Origin: Diphasiastrum complanatum
Taxonomy: Eukaryota > Streptophyta > Lycopodiopsida > Lycopodiales > Lycopodiaceae
Length of the DNA stretch: 64,000 nt
Assembly: GCA_029204225.1 (NCBI GenBank)
Contig: CM055097.1
Location: 53,497,592-53,561,591 of the forward strand
Direction: 5' to 3'
The notes below the pieces were generated by a model. It was not told where the DNA came from, did not search any database, and was given only the letters and a program-made list of their open reading frames with translations. This document shows, in pieces, positions 48,865 to 55,987 of this stretch (positions within the stretch are counted from its first letter, which is position 1; the number at the start of each line of letters is the position of its first letter). The position numbers and the translations under genes were made by a program.

Positions 48865-51563
48865 AATATTTGATGTGGACTTCTTGGGATTGAACAGATT
48901 ATCCCTCACAGGAAATGAAGCGTAATGTAGCACGCCTTTCAGTTGCGTTGAGAAAGAGGGGTTCAAAATTTTCTACTGGCCAAGAGACTGAAAAGAATGA
49001 TCAAGATCATGAATTATTAGAATCTATGGTCAGAATATCATCAAAAGATTCTCAAAAAGGACTAGTCCCAGTTCACTCTTCTGTGACTTATGAAGAGGGG
49101 CACACAGCAGCATACGTTGCATCTCGAATGCCTTCTGTCTATGCCTCAATCTGTCGAGTCTTGTATGAGGTATTTTGCATAGGGTTATCATAAACTAAAG
49201 TGTTAGCTGTGCACAAAAATTCAAAAAGAGAGTTGATTAACATTTGTTTATGTTAGTTTATGTACTACATCGTCCATATAGCTGAGACTTGTCTGTTTTA
49301 TATAGGATTTTGGAATTTGAAAAGCATGAGGGCATATTTTTGGCCGTATCACTGTAGAAAATCTGTCTACACCTTATTGTCTATACAATCATGTGAATGC
49401 TCCTCTTGGCACCTTCTTGAGAGGGTTGATGCTTAGCATTTTGTCATGTCCTTGTTAGGTTTTTCGTCGAATTCCTGATTTCAAGCCTTCAACTATGTTG
49501 GACTACGGTTCTGGTCCGGGGACAGCATTCTGGTATGCATGATTTTCACTGTCCTCAGAGGCATTTATGTAGTGCGTGTTGTGCAACATATTCTAAGAAA
49601 TTTTTTATGGTCTTTATTATAGTAGTGTGTTGCTGTCATTGCTGTTATTTTGTTTCAATGCCTTCCTCATTCTGAATCACTGTCAAGTTTGCTTGCCTCG
49701 TCTTAGTGCATTATGTAGTGCCTTTGATTGATAATCTTTGAGGTTCACACTGCATTCTAGTGGTTGTGTTGATTATTTTCTACTCGCTATAGTCAATTCT
49801 TCAACTTGACTGGAAGTGACAGGCTGCAATTGTTGTTAGGGAGGAAACACCTGTTATGAAAATTAAGATGTGTGATGGATACATCAGAAGATAGGTCATA
49901 CTTAAGAACCTCACTGGAACAACTTTTTAAGTGAAAAGAAATAGCAGGTATTGGAAAAGAATCAAATTATTTTCCAATTTTGTCCACGAGGCAATTCTGG
50001 TCTGAGGTATTTTGTTCCTTGATGAGAGAAAGATCTCTTTATTAGTGTTTCTATCTCAAATGAGAGAATTATCATTTGGCAATGGCCGAGTACATATATG
50101 TTGGACTTCCTAAAAACTCATTAGCTTTCTTCAATCAGCATTGTGGGGAGGTTGGAAGTTATGAAGTGAAAAGGATTGATCAGCTAGGTTTTCTAGTCAG
50201 TATTATTCAGCTTTATCAGGAAGCAAAAACCATATCACAAGATAGATGACATTCTTTTAAGAAACCTATCATCTAACAGATTGTTCTGATTATTTGGCTG
50301 TCATTATATTGTGCCACAGTGCCACAGTGCTGTGTTAAAATTTCTGTGCAAGCTTTTTTTCAGTTCTTCTGCCAGATTAATGCCTGCATAGAACCTGTTT
50401 TCTTTGTTGTGAAAGTTGAGTGTAAGGGCTAGGAAATTTATCCTCCTTTTTGGATGCTATCTACAAGTCTTGTTGGAAAGAGTAGCAATAACGTGAGACC
50501 CGATAAAGAAACCTATTATCTCTTAAGTTTTTCTGAGCATGAGGCTGTGATTGTATTCTGACGGTATGCTTTCTTACCAAGTTCTTCAGGAGCCTTTCTT
50601 CAGTGCCTCTTATGGCTACATCGCCAGAATTATACTTGCATAGAACCGGTTCTCTTTGTGAAAGTTGGTTCTAAGAGTTTCAGGCCTTAATAATTGGTCC
50701 TCCTTTTGAGATGCTGTCTGCATGCCATGTTACAAAGAGCAATGGTGACGTGAGAGTGACGGTTAATAACACTTAATTTTCAAGATTATCATAACTGTTT
50801 TCAAGGTATTAGATCGTCTAATTCATTATCTTCTTCTGAAGTGCTTGCTTTCCAGTCTCTATTTACTCATTCATCTGAATGGCAGTCAGATATGTCAAAT
50901 TGAAGTTCTTTTTTTGAGAGCAAAGTGGTTTCTTTCTCAGTTACTTAGCTTAGTCTTTATAGTTTCTTGCATTTCCAATGTGTTCCTATCAATCCCCTTG
51001 TACCTCTCATTATCTGACTCATTCATTTAAAGGGCCTTGCATGCGGTGTGGCCTGATGCTATTGTGCAGGCAAATGCAGTCGAATCATCCAGGGCAATGG
51101 CCTTCGCATGCAGGAGGCTTTTACAAGGTATATCCATTACAACTACTGCTGTTTACATTCAAAGGTCTAGTTTCCTCGATTTTAGACACAAGCAGTGTGA
51201 TACACAGGGTTATGTGAGATGGGTCACAGAATGGCTTTTGTTTGCTAATCAAAGATCACTAAAGAAAGAAAGGAAACCTTGGTCATAAATGTTCAAATTT
51301 TTATAATTTTTTTTGATGGATTAACATCTGGATACTTGAATTTGTAAGCTATTTCTGGGCTTGAAATTATATCTTTTGTTTTGAGTGTAATGGCTTAGAA
51401 GATTTTTACTTCACTCTCTATGAATCAGGTAATAATTATTTTTAATGCATGCTTGTCTAGTGAAGATAAGAAGGTTGCTCCATCCATACGCTATTATAAG
51501 AATCTACAAGATCTGCAACGCAGCCTTCCCCAAGATGAACGAGGACACGATCTTGTGATATCT
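33808..51563 (+). CDS. RSM22/METTL17-like mitochondrial ribosome assembly factor, 5' part (five exons)
   Basis: Exons are 33808-33931, 48898-49169, 49459-49532, 51033-51127 and 51466-51563. All borders are GT-AG, phases agree throughout, and together they make 221 codons. Exon 1 reads '[20 protein letters not shown]', then '[15 protein letters not shown]'. Exon 2 contains '[20 protein letters not shown]' and 'CRVLYE'. Exon 3 gives '[20 protein letters not shown]', a SAM-fold motif I. Exon 4 has '[20 protein letters not shown]', and exon 5 '[20 protein letters not shown]' with 'DLVIS'. This order matches the Rsm22 family (yeast Rsm22, animal METTL17 and plant homologues), which act in mitochondrial small-subunit assembly. 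Intron 1 is 14,966 bp and full of transposons. The later motifs ('YVLGE', the Cys-rich C-terminus) were not found up to 64000, so the next intron exceeds 12 kb or the gene is truncated. No stop or frameshift lies in the exons found. Confidence 0.87.
33932..36540. other. start of RSM22-like intron 1, nothing recognised
   Basis: Intronic DNA without a recognisable element. Open frames on the minus strand at about 35185-35740 have no known domain. Confidence 0.45.
36541..36960. repeat. GGACGC-rich repeat cluster A set in (TA)n tracts
   Basis: Three GC-rich islands (36620-36695, 36785-36843, 36892-36930), built from GGACGC/GCGTCC hexamers, alternate with (TA)n microsatellites and A/T homopolymers. 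Island 1 starts ATGAGGGTCCGGG. Island 2 ends GGACCCTTCAT, which is the same end inverted. Island 3 starts TCTAAGGAAGCAGATGCG. The same end motifs appear in the cluster at 43060-43712, so these are copies of one short non-coding element. No coding frame has a known domain. Confidence 0.75.
37291..37305 (+). repeat. short interstitial telomere-like repeat
   Basis: GTTTAGGGTTTAGGG, two units of the plant telomere repeat TTTAGGG, inside RSM22-like intron 1. Confidence 0.6.
37350..37734 (+). repeat. nested tandem duplications with an open frame
   Basis: GCTCACCAGAAGAGTGACAA occurs near 37365 and again near 37422. A second, larger duplication (about 37462-37540 and 37565-37650) shares ACCACAAGA, ACACTACT, TTGATGAGATCGGTTTC and CCCCGG. 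The plus frame across both is open for about 118 codons but starts with GTG, and repeats 'DEIGF.P.EL.N'. No known protein family was recognised. Coding status is unlikely but not excluded. Confidence 0.5.
38035..39269 (-). pseudogene. hAT-superfamily transposase, 3' part (four exons, N-terminus lost)
   Basis: Minus-strand exons are 39269-39046, 38955-38623, 38526-38317 and 38227 to about 38040, with GT-AG borders. All three introns fall at phase 2 and restore the reading frame. Exon a has '[17 protein letters not shown]', then '[20 protein letters not shown]', typical of the DUF659/hAT catalytic region. Exon c has '[20 protein letters not shown]', and exon d '[20 protein letters not shown]' with 'ALRVLSH', the hAT dimerisation block. 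A frameshift follows near the usual 'ERNWS' motif, where 'WSENT' remains in another frame. The 5' half (BED finger, first catalytic Asp) is absent: the LTR of gypsy B begins 91 bases upstream of exon a. It lies antisense within RSM22-like intron 1. Confidence 0.82.
39360..39807 (+). repeat. 5' LTR of gypsy B (448 bp)
   Basis: It begins TGTTAGGGACCC and ends GATTGTAACA, so the ends form the perfect inverted pair TGTTA/TAACA. Two bases later the PBS begins. The left edge is confirmed by the inverted copy at 61940, which starts at the same base. Confidence 0.85.
39810..39821 (+). other. primer binding site of gypsy B
   Basis: TGGTATCAGAGC, complementary to the 3' end of initiator tRNA-Met, placed directly after the LTR end. 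Confidence 0.85.
40736..41700 (+). pseudogene. Ty3/gypsy B gag
   Basis: ATG at 40736 ('[12 protein letters not shown]'). The capsid region reads '[16 protein letters not shown]', '[16 protein letters not shown]' and '[20 protein letters not shown]', then in another frame '[20 protein letters not shown]'. The zinc knuckle [14 protein letters not shown] is a perfect CX2CX4HX4C. Four in-frame stops (TAG at 40847, 40883 and 40907; TAA at 40946) and one frameshift near 41221 kill the frame. Each stop is one C-to-T change from CAG or CAA. Confidence 0.88.
41701..42795 (+). pseudogene. Ty3/gypsy B protease and N-terminal reverse transcriptase
   Basis: A protease loop '[15 protein letters not shown]' (about 41720-41765) is a degraded form of DSGSTHNFIN and is followed by a TAG where the family has Gln. 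The next frame has '[20 protein letters not shown]'. RT starts with '[20 protein letters not shown]' and continues '[20 protein letters not shown]', then after a one-base frameshift at about 42570 '[20 protein letters not shown]' and '[20 protein letters not shown]'. It ends before YxDD. Confidence 0.88.
42796..42955 (-). other. unexplained open frame at the truncation point of gypsy B
   Basis: On the minus strand about 50 codons are open ('[20 protein letters not shown]', then '[20 protein letters not shown]'). The sequence has normal codon variety, unlike the AT-rich DNA around it, and ends exactly where gypsy B RT begins in the other orientation. I recognise no family. It may be a transduced or deleted piece of another element or gene. 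Confidence 0.3.
42990..43052. repeat. GGTACC/GGATCC palindromic block
   Basis: GGTACCTCGGATCAG is followed by TGGATCCGCGGTACC, an inverted repeat with 13 of 15 bases matching, and then by further GGATC and GGTAC copies. It could fold into one or two hairpins. It sits at the edge of the repeat cluster that begins at 43060. Confidence 0.55.
43060..43712. repeat. GGACGC-rich repeat cluster B: two inverted units between (TA)n tracts
   Basis: Unit 1 (about 43103-43331) starts TCTAAGGAAGCGGATG, runs through GGACGC-rich DNA and an A/T block (43168-43221), and ends GGTCTGGACCCTCAT. Unit 2 (about 43352-43675) is the same in reverse, from GAGGGTCTGGGCC to GCGCTTCCTTAGA. A (TAA)n spacer separates them. 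Both outer ends abut (AT)n. Unit 2 also holds a 72-bp tandem duplication (about 43505-43576 and 43577-43648). The end motifs are shared with the cluster at 36541-36960. Confidence 0.75.
43728..43942. mobile_element. hAT-type MITE, copy 1, with 8-bp target duplication
   Basis: The element runs from CATAG to CTATG and is flanked by the identical octamer GTGTGCGT at 43720-43727 and 43943-43950. An 8-bp duplication is characteristic of hAT transposons. Inside are many GGTTC/GAACC inverted pairs (for example CGGTTCTGAGAACCG) around an AT-rich centre, so the whole can fold. There is no coding capacity. The copy at 44051-44302 shares the same ends and interior. Confidence 0.8.
44051..44302. mobile_element. 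hAT-type MITE, copy 2
   Basis: Same CATAG/CTATG ends and the same internal order as copy 1: GTACCCA.GGTTCT, AT-rich centre, ACACGGTTCACCA, GGTTCTGGCCAAAAAA, CCGCCCACGGTTCATTAA. It has about 35 extra bases of GGTTCA hairpin near the left end. Flanking octamers (TCAATAAA and CTATTAAA) agree at 5 of 8 positions, as for an older insertion. Confidence 0.7.
44303..44979. other. unassigned intronic DNA, possibly LINE 5' leader at its right end
   Basis: The part from about 44735 contains repeated 'TCGCTGA', 'GTAGC' and 'CCC' phrases leading into the LINE ORF1 at 45379 and may be its 5' UTR. The left part is unassigned. Confidence 0.35.
44980..47290 (+). mobile_element. LINE copy 1 (ORF1 and endonuclease kept, RT deleted)
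   Basis: ORF1 spans about 45240-45883 in two frames. A coiled-coil part ('[18 protein letters not shown]') is followed by '[11 protein letters not shown]' and an RNA-binding domain with '[18 protein letters not shown]', '[20 protein letters not shown]', '[20 protein letters not shown]' and '[10 protein letters not shown]'. ORF2 starts with an APE-type endonuclease ('VWNCNGI', 'TETHE', '[13 protein letters not shown]', '[11 protein letters not shown]' in a shifted frame, 'VDYLMGSPS', 'ALSDH'). The sequence then jumps near 46953 from the post-endonuclease linker straight to the C-terminal tail ('[20 protein letters not shown]'), so the entire RT is deleted. ORF2 also has frameshifts and stops. 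Dead copy. Confidence 0.85.
47142..47272. repeat. 131-bp near-perfect palindrome at the LINE 3' end
   Basis: Arms 47142-47206 and 47208-47272 are reverse complements over 65 bases with one base between them. The four mismatches are all transitions. The 13-bp sequence ATCCAAGGATGAG occurs directly repeated at 47126-47138 and 47270-47282, bracketing the palindrome. The left arm is the end of LINE copy 1 ORF2. Confidence 0.9.
47291..48817. other. intronic DNA with an unexplained open frame
   Basis: A plus frame at about 48113-48478 is open for roughly 120 codons ('[20 protein letters not shown]', '[10 protein letters not shown]') but has no early ATG. It is followed by relatively GC-rich sequence (48400-48620) unlike the neighbouring intron. 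No known family was recognised. An organelle-derived insert is conceivable from the composition but not demonstrated. Confidence 0.3.
48818..48861. repeat. (GA)n microsatellite just before the exon 2 acceptor
   Basis: Perfect (GA)n of about 44 bp, ending 36 bases before the acceptor AG at 48896-48897 of the RSM22-like gene. Confidence 0.95.
49533..51032 (+). other. RSM22-like intron 3
   Basis: A 1.5-kb intron between exons 3 and 4 with no recognised element. Repeated phrases such as TTCTTCAG/TGCC and CTTGCATAGAACC occur near 50360 and 50635, suggesting an internal duplication (about 50270-50480 and 50500-50740). Confidence 0.5.
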
Positions 51564-52385
51564 GTAAGTAACTTGATAGAATAAAAAGCATTGTGAAGAA
51601 GTTCGAGGTGCACACTATTGTTGTTGCAAGTTTGAACAGCTAATGCATCACATAAAAAAAAAGTGGTTGGGTATGTTTTGAGCTTTTTTTGGTTTTGAAG
51701 TACCTTTCTGCATTGATAAGACAAGAAGAGGCCAGTAGGATTCATAGGAGGTTTAATATTTTTTATATGAGTTGAGTTATTCTTATTTTCGCTATACATA
51801 TGTTATTGAAATAACAGCAATTGGATCTTAACTGATCACAAAATGACTAGAAAGTGATGGAGGTTGCAGAAAGAATTGGTACCCAACAAATATGACTTAA
51901 GATCAACAAACAAACTTGAATCTAGCTTGCCTTGGCAATTAGAAAATTGATCAAAATCAGATCTGATGTTGCAGCTACCTTCCAGAACCTGCAAATGATG
52001 TTGTAGGCATCCTATCAATGTATTACACACCATAAATTGAATGTCTTATCAAGTTACAAATTGCCACCACAAAACAATTTGCTGGAAAACTCAAAATCTT
52101 GACTTATTGATTCATCTCCACAAAAAGTACATAGTGTATGAAGGAAATTAGCTTGCATCATGACTTTAGGGTTTGTGCCCAACCTTTAAAGACTCATACC
52201 TAACATCTAAACCCTAATATGGCCCATCAGCCCTAAGTTTAAGTTGCATGTGAGCTGGGTCCTCATGCCATGTCAAATAGTGCTGTTTTTAGACCCTAAT
52301 TTCTCTCCAAGGTAACATGGCACATTCCACTCAAATGGGAAGTGGTTCAAAGCCTTAAATGAGGAATAGACATCAAATTTAACTT
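51564..52385. other. RSM22-like intron 5, proximal part
   Basis: Starts with donor GTAAGT at 51564. No recognised element. Confidence 0.4.
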
Positions 52386-53472
52386 ATGCTTTGTGTGATT
52401 GAATAGTTAAGATCCTGGATCCTTTGGTTTCTATTTCTTACATGGTATCAGAGCCATGTTAGGTATTCAGATTGCTTACAGGAGCGCGCCCTACAAGAAG
52501 CTATAATCTTCTCTTTTGGTAATAGAAAATCAGCAAGTGGCTGATTTTTGCAAGTGAAGATCTGTTCGTATTCTAATAGCTTTTTTTGCAGGAAGGAGTC
52601 CGGATGCCCCCCCTACTTTGAGGGTTTGCCGTAGGAGGGCGCCCATCCTCAAGCCATTTGCAGGTGTTTTTTTAGTCTAATACATGCTGAAATTTTCAGA
52701 TCCACTTGTTTGTAGGAGGGCGCCCATGTACAAAAGAAGAGACATGTGTTTTTTACACATTTCTTGCTGAAACTTTCGAGTTGGCTAGCTTGCAGGAGGG
52801 CGCTACCATCTGCCCTATACGTGCATGTATTGTGCACTCATTTTCGGCCACAAATCTGGTTTTGGTGTTGGCTTCATTCGAAGTTTACCTATTTGTGTGC
52901 AATCTGATTTCTGTGCAGAACATAGCCACCTATTTCATTATTCTTTGAGCAAATTGCATGTGGAGTATTGCAATCAATTGTGTTCATATTTTCAGCTTTA
53001 TGGTTGCTGCCCATTGAGTAGATTATGTAAATGGAAATGATGTATTACCATAGGTTACTTTGACCCAAAAGGTCGAGAGTTGTGTAACCATGGTTTATTC
53101 ACCTCCACTAGGCCTATTAAACTTAGAGCTAGCTAAGTTAGTATGTTTTTACATAATAGGGACTTGTGGGTCCACTAGGCCTAATTATGACATTATGTAC
53201 CCCAATTTGACATTTGGGGGTACCTTATTTTTTTGAAAGTAACTTGTATGAGAAGTTAGGTAGTCATCTACAAGAAGTTAGATAGTCATTTGGAAGGGTA
53301 TATATATGTGTGCATTTCCTTTGTATTTTACAATTGTAAGCATTATAACTATTCTCTTGGAATTCCACGAGTGTTTACAAGAGGGCGACCATCCATCTCT
53401 CTCTTTCTCTTTGGAATGCTTTGTGTGATTGAATAGTTAAAATCTTGGATCCTTTGGTTTCTATTTCCTACA
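52386..53472 (+). mobile_element. short LTR element: LTR end, PBS, tandem repeats, second LTR
   Basis: The 57-bp block at 52386-52442 (ATGCTTTGTGTGATTG to TTCTTACA) is repeated at 53416-53472 with few changes. Directly after the first copy comes a PBS, TGGTATCAGAGC (52443-52454). The second LTR probably starts at TGTAACC, 53093, and ends CTACA at 53472 (380 bp); the first LTR keeps only its last 57 bp. No gag-pol frame is seen, so it resembles a TRIM or a heavily deleted element. Between the LTRs a repeat of about 80 bp starting GGAGGGCGCC is present about 2.5 times (52630-52805). Confidence 0.6.
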
Positions 53473-54215
53473 TGACCTAGTGTGGTGTCGAGGAAGCATT
53501 TGGCTTTAGCCATGGCATCCTGTGTATCTGGGATCCCACGAACCATAATGTTGTGTGCTTTTTGGTCTTGGGATTTCTCTTCCAAGATGGTGGCTAAAGC
53601 GACTAAGGAGATGAGGGTGCTTGGTTTGGTGCCTGCCTTCACTGCCTTCAAAACTGATGCCCAAGACAGGGCCTCTTCTTTCTGCTTCTCAATCTTGTTT
53701 TCCAATTCCCGTATCATCGTCTTGGTGGACTCCGAAATTGTAGTCTATTTGGTCCCGATTGATTGCTCGAGTGATGCGACCTTTGACTGCAACGGGTTCT
53801 TTTCATTGATCAAAGAGGTTACTATTCCCTTTAGCTGTGAGATTTCTTGCTTCAAAGTCTGGAAATCTACCTTGATCCGATCGATCTGCAGACTGCCAAG
53901 ACGAGAAAAGTTTCGTTGATTTAGAGGGTGTATATGGGATACTTGCTGTAGGTTGTGGTTCTTGAAGGGAAGAGGAGCTAGCAAGATGATAGGAATGGGA
54001 AGAAGCCCAGTACGAGGGATGGAGGAAGCATTAGAAAGAGGATTAGAATCAGTGGGGAGGGTAGAACAATTAGATGGAAAAGTAGAGGGAGCAGTAGGCA
54101 ACATGCAAGAGGGAGAGGATGGAGTAGCAGGCAGTGTTGCCACATCATTGAGGGAGGTGGCTGCCACGGTAGGACTCAGGAGAGGGAGAGAGGGGAGGGT
54201 GGGAGTTTTCCGACA
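53473..54215 (-). pseudogene. LINE ORF1 fragment (copy 2)
   Basis: The minus strand encodes a Pro/Ser/Thr-rich N-terminus ('LPSLPLLSPTVAATSLNDVA'), a coiled coil ('EISQLKGIVTSLINEKNPLQ'), a stop, then 'ELENKIEKQKEEALSWASVL' and the start of the RNA-binding domain ('KAHNIMVRGIPDTQDAMAKA', 'FLDTTLGH'). The match ends abruptly at about 53473, where the LTR described at 52386-53472 abuts. It is closest to the ORF1 of the copy at 57170-61025. Confidence 0.8.
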
Positions 54216-54220
54216 GAGAG

Positions 54221-54266
<46 letters not shown>
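54221..54266. repeat. (GAAA)n microsatellite at a LINE 3' end
   Basis: AAAG repeats on the plus strand directly follow, on the minus strand, the 3' end of the ORF1-only LINE as (TTTC)n. Confidence 0.95.
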
Positions 54267-54269
54267 CTT

Positions 54270-55411
54270 TATTAATGTCTTTTCCATGCCAAAGGGCATA
54301 TAAGACTGAAGAAGTAGTACAACTGAGTAAATGGAACTCGGACGGGGCAGTGCCGTCAACCGAAAACTTAGAGTAAAACTAAAACGTAAAAAGTAAATCG
54401 CTGTGTAAAGAAAGCTCATCTTTCACGCAGGGGAGGAAGTAAATGGACGTAGCTCAAAACATCTCTCACGTAGGAGAGGGAGAAGAATTTGAAATTTTAA
54501 GTTCTGCAATTTTAACCAAGACTGGGCGTCCGTCTCGAAAGAGAGTCCGGAAACCATTGGCCTTAGCATCTGCGATAATTTTCTTTTTCTCAGTCCATTG
54601 AATGGGCGTCAAGTCTTCATCCATAAAAATAGTAGACCGCTTCAGGCAGCCTCTTTTATGCAAAACCTTTAGACGAAGCAAAGCATCCTTGAATTGTAGA
54701 AACACTGTGGTGGGTTGGAGCTTACCCACCCAAGCAGCATATATGACATCCTCTTTGAGACCAAAGGTGGAATGAATGAAAGCATTTGCCTCAGCCACAA
54801 GGTCCTTACCCGCAAAAGAAGAAGCTCCCCTAACCCTGACATTGAGGGCTTTGAGATCTCGTTTTTGATGTTCTCGAATAGATTCAGAAATAACCTGCTT
54901 AGAACCCATTGAGCACGTCGGCCCAAGAACTCTTCGATTGCTGAAGTTGCTGCTCTGATTCTAGTTCATTCTTGAGGTAAGTAACATCAACCTCAAGAAT
55001 ACCAACTTTGCCCTGTAGGGCTAAGATTGTGTTCTCCAGAGTGGAGATTTGGAATGCTTGTTTCTTGATGATCGCAAGCAAGGATGCATTGTCCTCATGA
55101 AGAGAATCAATGATACGGGGGAAACCAGATAAAAATTCAGCTGAAAGAGATGGAGACAATGGGGGGGATGAAGTTGAAGGGGTGAAAGAGGGAGAGGAGG
55201 AAGAAAGAGTAGAGGGAGTAGTGGCAGTAGGAGAAGAGGTAGAGGTAGAGGTTGCGGGAGTGGAGGGTAGGGGCGAGGGAGAGGAAGCAGGAGAGGGAGG
55301 GGGCAACGTAAAGGGGTTTGGAGCCATAGTAGGGATGGCTGAGAAAACAAAGGGAGAAGGGGGAGGGGTTTTCTTCCTCCCCTTCCAATTCACTGATTGC
55401 CAATCAGCCAT
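54270..55411 (-). mobile_element. ORF1-only LINE (HAL1-like) with 3' UTR
   Basis: ORF1 begins at ATG 55411 ('MADWQSVNWKGRKK'). It has a long Pro/Ser/Thr-rich segment, a heptad-like region ('ISTLENTILALQGKVGILEV'), 'SSWADVL', one frameshift near 54905, then 'DLKALNVRVRGASSFAGKDL', 'AAWVGKLQPTTVFLQFKDAL', 'FMDEDLTPIQWTEKKKIIAD' and 'GFRTLFRDGRP', stopping at 54466. About 196 bp of 3' UTR follow, ending in a hairpin (54286-54299) and (TTTC)n. There is no endonuclease or RT between ORF1 and the 3' end. ORF1 is almost intact at about 311 codons. It diverges in sequence from the other ORF1 copies here, so it is a different subfamily. Confidence 0.72.
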
Positions 55412-55917
55412 AATGGCAAGAAGAGAGAGAGGGACAGCGATTGAAGGAACAACGATAGAGGGACAATGATTGGAGGGACAACGATGGGGAGGAGAGGGAC
55501 AGGCAGAGGGACATGTAGCAAGGGCAGGAGCAAGACCCGAGAGGGGATGGAGCGGGACAGGAGAGGGGCAGGAGCGGGACAGGTGAAGGGATGGAGCGGG
55601 ACAGGTGAAGGGATGGAGCGGGACAGGTCAGGAGCCGGGCATGGCAGAACCTTGAGGACAGGAGAAGGGATGGAGCGGGACAGGTCAGGAGCGGGACGAG
55701 AGGCAGCGGATCACAGTGGTTTCAAGGCAGTGGATCGTAGGGGAGGCAACGGATCACATGGGAGGAAGCGGATTCAAGGAAGCGGATCACAGGGGAGGCA
55801 ACGGATTCAAGGGCAAGGGGAGGTAGCGGATTGGGTGACAGCGGATCAAGGGAGATGGAGGCAGCGAATCGAGGGAGATGGAGGCATCAGATAGAAGGAG
55901 ATTCAGGTAGCGAATCA

Positions 55918-55920
<3 letters not shown>
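55412..55920 (-). repeat. purine-rich 5' region of the ORF1-only LINE, with short tandem repeats
   Basis: Plus-strand GGATGGAGCGGGACAGG repeats occur about four times between 55540 and 55700, followed by AGCGGATCA-type repeats. The position, directly upstream of ORF1, suggests a LINE 5' UTR or promoter of tandem units. Confidence 0.45.

Positions 55921-55984
<64 letters not shown>
55921..55984. repeat. (GA)n microsatellite at a LINE 3' end
   Basis: Perfect (GA)n of about 64 bp. On the minus strand it extends the 3' end of the LINE fragment that begins at 55985, as (TC)n after TTAATAATAATAATTC. Confidence 0.95.

Positions 55985-55987
<3 letters not shown>

Noticed and set aside
51429-51465. 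Upstream extension of RSM22-like exon 5 using the acceptor at 51427-51428
   Set aside because: The frame is open but the phase does not match exon 4 (phase 1). The acceptor ending at 51465 restores the phase and aligns better with the family.
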